A stretch of 64,000 bases of DNA, taken from the NCBI GenBank assembly GCA_905221605.1, contig CAJNDS010000779.1:456501-520500 (forward strand), in the 5' to 3' direction. The DNA comes from Symbiodinium natans. Lineage: Eukaryota; Sar; Dinophyceae; Suessiales; Symbiodiniaceae. The notes beneath the pieces are model-generated. The model was not told the DNA's origin. It saw nothing but the letters and a program-made list of their open reading frames with translations, and did no database searches. Below, in pieces: positions 41,566 to 51,469 of this stretch. Both the position numbers and the translations under genes were made by a program. How positions within the stretch are numbered: the stretch's first letter is position 1; every line of letters begins with the position of its first letter.

Positions 41566-44208
41566 TCAGTCCATAATCAGCCTTGGACGAGACATGTTGA
41601 CAGCGTCCACCGGATCAACCCGGAAAGGTGTGAGGCCCAGGGCAGCCGAAACCTCATCCCTGGCACTAACATCCATGGAGGCGACGTTTTCAGCCACGAG
41701 GAACACACGTAGATGAGGCGGAGCTACCCCTTTGAGAGTCTTCCAGACTCGCAAAAGTTCATAGAATAGGCTGGAGCTGGAACCCTCCAAGTTTTGACGT
41801 CCGAATTTTGCTGACGACAAGTCCTTGCACGGGAACCCACCCCACAAGTGAACCTGTTCAGCCTTGGGGTGCTGTTGCAGCAGCAGTCGCAGCTCGGGCT
41901 CCCCGAATGCCATCACATCCGGGAAGAGGACGGTAGCTGGCCAGGTGTGCTGCGTTACGCGGTTCGCCGGCTTATGACACTCAACGGCAACAAGCGCCAG
42001 CGGAGTCACCCCCGCGATGTCATAAGCTCTAAACGCGCCTCCAATCCCATTGAAGAGGGAAATCACCAAGATTGGGACTTGCACAGGATTGGTTGCGGGG
42101 TCCGCCAACCGTCCCTTGAGGTCCTGTCCCTGAGCAGTCTCCTTCAGGCTAACTGCGACCGCCCCACCGGAAAGCGACGCATCCGAGCAGGTCACCTGGT
42201 TGCTTGGCAACGCATCCAACTTGGAATGGAGCAAAGGTAACAAGCAAAGCGCCAACCACAGTTCCTGTTTGAGTTTGAGGACTCGTTTCTGAGTGTACCG
42301 GGAGTGCACCAGCTCCCAGGCCTCTGAAAAGATAGCCATCCCTGGGCGGCGGAATTGCATCGCGAACACCCAACGTCCCAGAACTATCTGCACCAACTTG
42401 CGCGAGGGACGTTTCAAATGCAACACCAACAGAGTGGAATGGATCAGTTTCATTGTTCTTTCCGGAGAAATCCCCATCGTTTTGGCCTCCCCATCAAAGA
42501 AAGCACCGAGCTCCTCCGCAACGCTACTGTTTGAAACCCGCTTTTTTGCAGAGGAGAGAATTCCCACTTGCTCCCATTGCTGCTCTGTGAGGAGGTGCCA
42601 CTTCTCCCCTTTTTTGCAGGCGGCCTGGCCAGACTGCCCGGCGCAACCAACCCCTTCCCCCAGCTCTGCCACACACTTGTCTGCTGACACGAAGTTGTCT
42701 AAGTAGACCTGCCACCACGCTTCCCCTGATGAGTGCTCCAAGCACTGGCAGAACCAAGGAGGGAGAGGTGAACCCTTGATCACCTGGTCTGCTCGCGGCA
42801 GCGCTGCATGTTGTAGGATATTACTAGACAACTCTTGCATGATCCCCACACTTGATGACCAACCCATGGGAAGAACACGGCAAGACAACACTTTTCCCTC
42901 TTTTTTGATGTCAAAGCACATCCATGGCCTCCAGACCTTTGGCATTTCAAATAAATAAAATGCTGCGCTCATGTCTGACTGGTGAAAGAAGACTTGCTCG
43001 GATGGCCCCACAACCAAAGTGAGCCATTGCGTGATGTTAGGTAACTCGTTGATTGCGCCTGGAATCACTTCCATGAGGTTGTTAAGTGGGACGAAATTCA
43101 TTATTGTACGCAACACACAAGAACCATCTTCCAGGAGCTGGGATTTACCTACGCCGAACAATCCGTTCAGCAGCGGCTTCCCGTTCACCACTGCCACGCG
43201 CGCGGATGGAATCCACTCGCAGACCCCCCGCGCAACCAGAAGCTCTGCCACTGTCATCACCTCCCCTTGAGCAACATGAATTCGCCCTTTTTTTACACCA
43301 GCTCTATCCTCCCAATCGGGACGAAGTAGTCGCGCGGGATCACCCAGCCACCACCTTGTCCCACTAGAGAGCCACCCCTCCAATGGAATAGCGCCACCGT
43401 GCCCCAAGGGAGGGAGTCCCGGCTCCATCCGGGCTGCAGTCAACAGCTCCATTTTTGCAACCTCTTCTCCTGTGTAGCTCAAATGTTTGGAAAACAGCTC
43501 TTTCTGTACTTCTTCTGTGGACGTCACTAATGTGCAGAGCCGCTTCACCCCAAGTGCACAGGAAGATTCAATTTCATGAAGCACTCTTTTCTGTTGTGCT
43601 GAGGGGGCCCTGCCCAAGGGCCCCTGATAAAAATTACCCAGAGCATTAAGACCCCAAATAGCAGCCTGACGAAGTCCCTCAGCCTCTGCAGGGAAAGACC
43701 CGTGCGACTCAACGTCGTAAGGAATAGGGAACAAATCCCGGCGGGAGCGCGGAGCGCGTGCGGATTGGCCAAATTGTAGCATCCAATTAGCAGGGCAATC
43801 AGCTTCATGACAAACCCCTTTTTTCAAAGACCGCAAAGAGCGAAGGACATGTTCCAGCTCTCTGCTTAGATCTGAAAGGGACGCACATCTCTGTACAACT
43901 TGCGCAATGTCCCAACTGTGAAGACAACAACACCCCTCTGTTGCGAAGTCCATCTGGGACTCGCCAAAAGAAGCGCGTATGCGCTTTTTCGTAGTGCACA
44001 CTGGGCTTTCGCAGCCCGGTTTTTGTACATGCTCAACACCTCTGGCGCTGGAAAGAAACAAGGTTTCTGCATGTCCCTCCAGGACGGGGGTGTCAACGGC
44101 TTCACCAGACGAAACCCCTGCAGTTCCCTCATTTCTAGGAGGCTGCGCGGGAAACCCAGCAGCCTCCTCGTCCGAGGATAAGACGCACACGATGTGAGTC
44201 TGCCTCAT
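41566..44208 (-). CDS. Polyprotein: reverse transcriptase, RNase H start, C5-methyltransferase
   Basis: The 880-codon frame starts with an ATG at 44208-44206 that overlaps the Gag stop as ATGA. The frame is open upstream but there it is only the alternative phase of the Gag ORFs. Reverse transcriptase: HQSDMSAAFYL (Asp412), VLPMGWSSSVG, and YLDN (Asp504, with Asn505 where most enzymes have the second Asp). RNase H strand one: VTCSDASLSGGAVAV (Asp676). C5-methyltransferase: SLFNGIGGAFRAYD (motif I, from residue 717), GGFPCKDLS (motif IV, Cys794), AENVASMD (motif VI, Glu840) and SRPRL (motif VIII, about 873-877). The frame then meets TGA, and the next ORF resumes the protein two codons later in another phase. 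Retroelement-borne cytosine methyltransferases have been reported in dinoflagellates as I recall; I cannot check this arrangement. Confidence 0.9.
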   Translation of the reverse strand: MRQTHIVCVLSSDEEAAGFPAQPPRNEGTAGVSSGEAVDTPVLEGHAETLFLSSARGVEHVQKPGCESPVCTTKKRIRASFGESQMDFATEGCCCLHSWDIAQVVQRCASLSDLSRELEHVLRSLRSLKKGVCHEADCPANWMLQFGQSARAPRSRRDLFPIPYDVESHGSFPAEAEGLRQAAIWGLNALGNFYQGPLGRAPSAQQKRVLHEIESSCALGVKRLCTLVTSTEEVQKELFSKHLSYTGEEVAKMELLTAARMEPGLPPLGHGGAIPLEGWLSSGTRWWLGDPARLLRPDWEDRAGVKKGRIHVAQGEVMTVAELLVARGVCEWIPSARVAVVNGKPLLNGLFGVGKSQLLEDGSCVLRTIMNFVPLNNLMEVIPGAINELPNITQWLTLVVGPSEQVFFHQSDMSAAFYLFEMPKVWRPWMCFDIKKEGKVLSCRVLPMGWSSSVGIMQELSSNILQHAALPRADQVIKGSPLPPWFCQCLEHSSGEAWWQVYLDNFVSADKCVAELGEGVGCAGQSGQAACKKGEKWHLLTEQQWEQVGILSSAKKRVSNSSVAEELGAFFDGEAKTMGISPERTMKLIHSTLLVLHLKRPSRKLVQIVLGRWVFAMQFRRPGMAIFSEAWELVHSRYTQKRVLKLKQELWLALCLLPLLHSKLDALPSNQVTCSDASLSGGAVAVSLKETAQGQDLKGRLADPATNPVQVPILVISLFNGIGGAFRAYDIAGVTPLALVAVECHKPANRVTQHTWPATVLFPDVMAFGEPELRLLLQQHPKAEQVHLWGGFPCKDLSSAKFGRQNLEGSSSSLFYELLRVWKTLKGVAPPHLRVFLVAENVASMDVSARDEVSAALGLTPFRVDPVDAVNMSRPRLIMD

Positions 44209-46046
44209 TTCTTCCACCTCTCGTCCTTTTTCTTGCTGCTCTCTCCCGTCTTCTCTTTGCCTTTTCCTTCGGCGTCGTCGCCCTTGTGAAGCTCCCACTT
44301 GCCTTTCGGTTTTCCCTTGTAGTAGCCTTTGTAGCCCTTGTCGAGGTGGTATCCTTTCCCTTTCCAGGGCCCAGGGGGATATGCTCCGGATGCGCGGGCG
44401 GCCGAGACCGCGTGCTTCCTGGTCTTCAGCAAGACCCCGGGAGTCACCGCACCATATGCCTCCGGAGCTGCCAACTCCAAATGCTGGGCGGCCGTCCAAC
44501 TCCCATCGTTCATGGCTGTTTCGATGGCAAGGAACCGAGCCGCCAACACGTCCCCGGCCTCGGCTACCTGACCCTGTCGGAGTTTGTCGATTACCACAGC
44601 AAGGGATAGCATTTCTCGGAGATCGCGTGTCCACCCCATTCCGTGCTTGGGTCGAATCACCTGCTGGAGGTAGGACACCACCCGAGACGCTTGCATCACG
44701 GACCCGCCGCCAGGAGTCCCCGTAGACAAAACGTCGAGCTCCTCTTGGATCCTCTGCAACAGCATTCCTAGCACAGACCCGGGGTTTCGGCGCGCCATCC
44801 GTGCTAGAGGTGCCTCCATCCTTGTTGCAGAGTCCGAGGAACTTGAGTTGCTCCGATCGCTGTTTCGCGAAGACCTGCTCGAGGAAGTCCGGCGGCGCCG
44901 CCGCCTGGATCTGGACCGTTTCCGGGACCGCCTTCGACTTTTCCTCCTCTTGCTCGAACCCCCGAGCCGGCTCGCAGCGGCTTCGGTCATCTTTGCCACG
45001 ACCAGCTTCCCCAACGACCGTGCGCTCATGTCCCGCACTGGTACCATGGCTTTCTTGTCCTTGCCATCGCGACCCCCTCTCTCTCCTCCTGAAGCGTTGC
45101 CGGGAGGTAGTCCGAGATCGCGCCGCGCGGCGGTTGCCAGCGACGGACCCAGACCTTCCTGCGCAGAGAGAGAAGTTCCGTGACTCCCATCCATGCGGTC
45201 CACCAGCAGCGAGGGTCCTGCATCGCCCTTGCCAACTCCAAGGCCAGTCCCTCCACCAGGAGGTGTAACCACACGTGCTCGAAGCCGTGCCAACGTGTCT
45301 TCCAGACTCGTTTTTGTAGCACCTTTGCCACTGCCAGCTCCCAATGCATCTCTTGCGGCCAGCCTTGACGTGGACCTGTCTCCGACTCCAGCAAGGGGCG
45401 GAGTAGCCCCCCCTTTCCCAGAAGGGGTTCGAGCAGGCGCGGGAATGTTCCCAGCCAACTCCTCTTGTTGCTCGCGCCACCGTCTCACTTCGGACAGGGT
45501 ACGCTTCCCAGAGCTGGTCAAGTAAGATGCCTCGAAACGGCTCGGACGAAACCATCGCAAACACCCAATGTGTATCATGGTCTCCTCCTGCACAGTACAC
45601 TCCACTGGCCCTGCGCGGCAAATGTGTAGGTACTGCTTTTGGCGGTTTACCAACGAGGACATGGTCTTCTGTGTTCCTGGAAACCGGGCTCCAATGAACT
45701 TGGACTTTACACCCAGTCCCCCATCTGAAGCGACCCAAGTCTCCTCGACCAGGAAGGCCGCAACGTCCGCTTCGGGCCCAATCTCGCTTCCTGAGATGAG
45801 GGCCTCTAGGACATCCCCCGGTGTCGGGGCTACCAAGCTCCAACTCTCCAAATCGCTGTAGTCGTACTCCTCGCCATCCCGTTCTGGCGCTGCAACGTCC
45901 ACATCGACTTCCACAACCTCCATCCCGGGCATGACTGAACCATCGCCCAAGTGAGCGGGGAGAGGCTCCACATGCTCGGCAAAGTCGCCAACACCTAGAG
46001 CACCCCCCCCAAGTCCATCCAAAACTTCTTCTGGATGGTCCACCAT
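44205..46046 (-). CDS. Gag-like ORF2 of the DIRS-like element
   Basis: 613 codons from ATG 46046-46044 (an upstream in-frame TTG at 46055 is possible). The N-terminal third is acidic. The middle has an Arg/Ser-rich tract with RRRSRKRSRSRRRRRR, fitting RNA binding or nuclear localisation. It is followed by a predicted helical segment (GSVLGMLLQRIQEELDVL, VIDKLRQGQVAEAGDVLAAR) that resembles retrotransposon capsid-type helices. The C-terminus is Lys/Gly/Tyr-rich (KGKGYHLDKGYKGYYKGKPK). No zinc knuckle was seen. It starts two bases after the ORF1 stop (TAA-AC-ATG) and ends by overlapping the polyprotein ATG. That spacing suggests termination-reinitiation or coupled translation of one RNA. Gag assignment is by position and composition. 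Confidence 0.75.
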   Translation of the reverse strand: MVDHPEEVLDGLGGGALGVGDFAEHVEPLPAHLGDGSVMPGMEVVEVDVDVAAPERDGEEYDYSDLESWSLVAPTPGDVLEALISGSEIGPEADVAAFLVEETWVASDGGLGVKSKFIGARFPGTQKTMSSLVNRQKQYLHICRAGPVECTVQEETMIHIGCLRWFRPSRFEASYLTSSGKRTLSEVRRWREQQEELAGNIPAPARTPSGKGGATPPLAGVGDRSTSRLAARDALGAGSGKGATKTSLEDTLARLRARVVTPPGGGTGLGVGKGDAGPSLLVDRMDGSHGTSLSAQEGLGPSLATAARRDLGLPPGNASGGERGGRDGKDKKAMVPVRDMSARSLGKLVVAKMTEAAASRLGGSSKRRKSRRRSRKRSRSRRRRRRTSSSRSSRNSDRSNSSSSDSATRMEAPLARMARRNPGSVLGMLLQRIQEELDVLSTGTPGGGSVMQASRVVSYLQQVIRPKHGMGWTRDLREMLSLAVVIDKLRQGQVAEAGDVLAARFLAIETAMNDGSWTAAQHLELAAPEAYGAVTPGVLLKTRKHAVSAARASGAYPPGPWKGKGYHLDKGYKGYYKGKPKGKWELHKGDDAEGKGKEKTGESSKKKDERWKK

Positions 46047-46048
46047 GT

Positions 46049-46594
46049 TTACCAATCCCTGTCTTCAAAGAGCTCACGATCCGAGAGGCGCACTCTCTTG
46101 GCGGCCCTGGGGTCTTCAACGAAGCGCCCCAACCGCTGATGCTTACGACCTCCCCTCTTGTTCTTCTTCTTCTTGTTCTTTTTGGCACTCTTCCTCGAAT
46201 CCTTGCCGTAACCTTTGCTCTCTGGCTGCGGTCGCCTCCCTGGATCCGGGATCTTCTGTTCCTCCTTGGGGGTGACGGCAGTGGAAGACTGGGCAGCAAC
46301 GAGGTCACTGGAAGGCCTGGCCTCCCCACCAGCCCCTTTGCCGGTAGGCTCCCTCGGGGCAGAGGGGAGCACGGCGCAGCCGTTAGGCTCGGCCTGAGCG
46401 ACGAGGCTAAGGGTGCGGACCTGAGACAATGCACGGGCACAGCCCAGCACCAGGTCCTCGCCCAAAACCCGTCCCTCGGCCGAACCCCACGGCCTTGCCA
46501 GCTCCTGTTCGATCCTCTCCCAGGCGAGGCAACCCAAACACCAAAGGTTTGAGGCTTTAGGGGCCACTTGCCTGCACTTTCCGCACAAGGCCAT
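46049..46594 (-). CDS. Zinc-ribbon ORF1 of the DIRS-like element
   Basis: 181 codons starting at ATG 46594-46592, 14 bases inside repeat A1. The N-terminus MALCGKCRQVAPKASNLWCL-G-C forms a CxxC...CxxC zinc-ribbon-like unit (residues 4-22). The C-terminal half is strongly basic with KKNKKKKNKRGGRKHQR, suggesting nucleic-acid binding. I recall MALCGKC-type N-termini as recurrent in dinoflagellate genomes. The role is unknown; a nucleocapsid-like or RNA-packaging function is possible. A2-A1 homology stops just before this ATG, so the ORF is element-internal. Confidence 0.7.
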   Translation of the reverse strand: MALCGKCRQVAPKASNLWCLGCLAWERIEQELARPWGSAEGRVLGEDLVLGCARALSQVRTLSLVAQAEPNGCAVLPSAPREPTGKGAGGEARPSSDLVAAQSSTAVTPKEEQKIPDPGRRPQPESKGYGKDSRKSAKKNKKKKNKRGGRKHQRLGRFVEDPRAAKRVRLSDRELFEDRDW

Positions 46595-46607
46595 GGAAAG
46601 CCCCCTA

Positions 46608-46682
46608 CAAAGCCCAGCAAGCTATAAGCCACACACGGCCAAGGACGGGATATACTCGCACAAACATTCGGCGCGAACAACT
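46608..46682 (-). repeat. Split direct repeat A1 of the DIRS-like element
   Basis: 75 bases matching 39312-39386; its outer edge (gaacaact, plus strand) touches the TAG array at 46683. Confidence 0.9.
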
Positions 46683-46950
<268 letters not shown>

Positions 46951-47534
46951 GCTTCTGTAGTAGTGGCGTATTACTTATTACGCTTAAAACGGCGGTTTTA
47001 CGACGCTTCCTGGCTTCGTTGCATGCGAATGGACACTGCACATAACGTGCATGGATATTTGCAGTGTTGCGTGCACATGAATGCTCAAACATCGGTATGT
47101 GCGACACTTCGTGCCTTTGTTGCGAGCGAATGGCCAGAGCATCCATGTCCGCACGACGATAGCGTCCGTGTTACCAGAGCATCCATGTCCGTACGATGAT
47201 GACGTCCATGAAAGAACATCGGTATTTACGACACTTTGTGCCTTCGTTGCGTGCGAACGGCCAGAGCATCCTTGCCCGCGCGACGAAAACGTCCGTGTTA
47301 CCAGAGCACTCATGTCCGTGGGATGATAACGCCCGTGTTGCCAGGGCATACATGTCCGCGCGATGATAACGTCCATCCATACCAAATCCTGCCTTTCCCC
47401 TTCCCAAAAGTAGTGCGCCTAAAAATACACTTTTCTGCTTCTTGACACGAAAGCCCGAATCCATGGAAAATACCATGCAATTCGGGTGTTCACACATGCA
47501 AACCGACCAGGCGCCTGGGGGGCGCGCTAGCCTA
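46951..47534. repeat. 46 base minisatellite and an element-end motif
   Basis: Units containing gagcatccatgtccg and tgataacgtccgtgtt repeat from about 47135 to 47370, and a larger unit starting acatcggtat occurs at 47091 and 47217. The last 32 bases (47501-47532, aaccgaccaggcgcctgg then a G/C block and ctagcc) match in reverse the left end of the element at 60093-60700. No gene is supported. Confidence 0.6.
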
Positions 47535-48504
<970 letters not shown>

Positions 48505-48543
48505 GTTGGGGGCTGTTCTGGGAAATCACTCCAAGCAGCTACA

Positions 48544-49113
48544 ATGACGATGCCATCTTCAAGAGGCTACGCAGCCGGGCCTGCTGGCCCGAGGCCTAGG
48601 AGTTTAAGCCTTGACCCTCCGAGGCGCCAAACCTCGCTGAGTGGTCCCGCAATCTCTCAGGCCGAAAAAGAAAAGGTGGCACTGGAGGCCAGGCAATTCT
48701 TGAGGAGCCAGGGCAACAAGCGCTATGGCAGTTTCCTTCAGGAGTTGAAGCGCCGTGGTGTCACTGTTACCGCATCGGAAGCAGCTGAGCTTTATCACCG
48801 AGTGGAGCCACTCGTGTTTGGTTCGGCTCATGCGCAGGTGGCGTCAGCGTATGGGGGAGCGTCTCCTCCTGTGCCACCCCCGACAGCTGGCCCCGCTGCG
48901 GCCGAGAACGTTTCTAGGAGCCGTGGAAGTCGTTCGGAGTTGACTCGCGAAGCCGTCGAGGGAGCCGAAGATCCCGAGACCGGAGCCTCGCTCTCCGAGT
49001 TGAAGACCTCGTTTTTGAGCGCGATGGACCCAGATGTCGAGACGCTAGACGAGTACGAGGTCCGACTTAGTCATGCAGGGAGTCGAGATGGCGCGAGCCG
49101 ATTGCCGCGATGA
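48544..49113 (+). CDS. Gag, N-terminal part
   Basis: Starts at ATG 48544 (MTMPSSRGYAAGP). It contains KEKVALEARQFLRSQGNKRY and LKRRGVTVTASEAAELYHRV, also present in the stub at 38622-38745, so this is the element's own protein. The frame ends at 49113, and the protein resumes in the next phase near 49060-49080 (MQGVEMARADCRDEALSYAE). The shift is either a programmed or a degenerative frameshift. Confidence 0.75.
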   Translation: MTMPSSRGYAAGPAGPRPRSLSLDPPRRQTSLSGPAISQAEKEKVALEARQFLRSQGNKRYGSFLQELKRRGVTVTASEAAELYHRVEPLVFGSAHAQVASAYGGASPPVPPPTAGPAAAENVSRSRGSRSELTREAVEGAEDPETGASLSELKTSFLSAMDPDVETLDEYEVRLSHAGSRDGASRLPR

Positions 49114-49639
49114 GGCCCTTAGTTACGCCGAAGGCATGTTGGGTGAGGCTCAGTACAAGACCGCTTTTGCGCGCTTCCAAAAGTTTGCCACCGATGCGGC
49201 GTCCCAAGCCAAAGGGGCGGACGTTGTGCTTCGAGGCATTGGCGCCGGTATTTCGGGACTCTTGCAGAAGCCGGGAGCAGATCCTGTGGCGATCTACTAT
49301 CGTTACGATGGAGCTGTCCGCGCTTATAGGGAACTGGGAGGTACCGATCCGTCTGGCCGTGTACAAGCACGTCTGCAATCCTTGCATGAGAAGGGAATGC
49401 TGAGTTTACCTCCGAGTTCTGCTGGGTCTGTCCGATCCTCTCAGGACTGGTTGTGGGAGAATTGTGGTTTGGTGTCCCCATCTCGTTTTCGTCGTGGCGA
49501 TGCTGACGATCTTCCTGCTGCCGGTGCTGCTCACCGAGGAAGAGACATGGGTCGCGTGCCCGAAGAGGATGTTGAGCGGAGTCGAAGTTCAGAGCGGAGA
49601 CAGCATACTCCCCCTTTGCAGCTGGCGAGACCTACTCTC

Positions 49640-49650
<11 letters not shown>
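49073..49650 (+). CDS. Gag, central part
   Basis: Continues Gag in a shifted phase: DEALSYAEGMLGEAQYKTAF, ADVVLRGIGAGISGLLQKPG, AIYYRYDGAVRAYRELGG. The mostly helical composition is typical of Gag. The frame runs into C-rich minisatellite sequence at about 49650, and the Gag reading picks up again beyond 51003. Confidence 0.65.
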
Positions 49651-51003
<1,353 letters not shown>

Positions 51004-51091
51004 GGCGCTACCTGCCTGTTCAGAGGGCCCAGCACTTCGACATTGCCTCCTCCTCGAATCCCTCCGGTGGAGAGACCGCAGTGTTCAGGAG

Positions 51092-51469
51092 ATGCGGAAC
51101 CAGAGGGAGCAGGAGACCGAGCAGCAGAACTTAAATCCCTGCGAAGTGAGAACGGTGTTCACGTTCAATTTGAAGGATGACCTGCCCATCTTTGGGGATG
51201 GTGATACCGACCTGGATCGTCATTTGGAGTCCTTCCAGGACGTGTGCTTGGTCGTGAAGCCGAGTAGCGACCGGGAGAAGCTTCGCTTGTTCGCCCCCGA
51301 ACCCTTAAAGGTACGCGCCGCCGCTGTTATGACACCATCGTCAAGGAGGCGAAGAGCAACGGCGACTACGAGGCACGACCGAATGTGGTGTATGATCGGG
51401 TATAGTGGCGGCGCTGGATGCAAGTTTCCACGAGTCGGACGAGGCCAAGGCGATGAAGGCCCGAGCTAA
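51092..51469 (+). CDS. Gag, capsid-like part
   Basis: LKDDLPIFGDGDTDLDRHLESFQ followed by DREKLRLFAPEPLK resembles the start of the retrotransposon gag capsid domain (a target-substrate-like first strand, then a helix). The first codon is an ATG but the frame is open further upstream from 51004, so the start is not real. The protein continues in the frame at 51405-52922. Confidence 0.65.
   Translation: MRNQREQETEQQNLNPCEVRTVFTFNLKDDLPIFGDGDTDLDRHLESFQDVCLVVKPSSDREKLRLFAPEPLKVRAAAVMTPSSRRRRATATTRHDRMWCMIGYSGGAGCKFPRVGRGQGDEGPS

Larger units (their letters stand above)
38959..46682 (-). mobile_element. DIRS/Ngaro-like tyrosine-recombinase retrotransposon carrying a DNA methyltransferase
   Basis: Read on the minus strand the order is A1 (46682-46608), zinc-ribbon ORF, Gag-like ORF, RT/RNase H/methyltransferase polyprotein, tyrosine recombinase, B1 (39603-39386), A2 (39386-39312), B2 (39176-38959). 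Split direct repeats of this order are the hallmark of Ngaro/PAT-type YR retrotransposons, which integrate as circles by recombinase rather than by an integrase. B1 and B2 (218 bases) are identical by eye, and A1 and A2 (75 bases) appear so. Both outer ends abut TAG arrays. The coding region carries one frameshift (motif VIII of the methyltransferase) and one in-frame stop (recombinase). About 135 bases separate A2 from B2. Confidence 0.9.

Noticed and set aside
45026-45394. Short minus-strand frames inside the Gag-like ORF
   Set aside because: Other-phase readings of a real ORF with no independent features.
44209-46680. N-terminal 824 codons of the long open frame ending at 41566
   Set aside because: Upstream of ATG 44208 the frame is only the alternative phase of the Gag-like and zinc-ribbon ORFs; Arg/Trp/Gly-rich composition and no domain.
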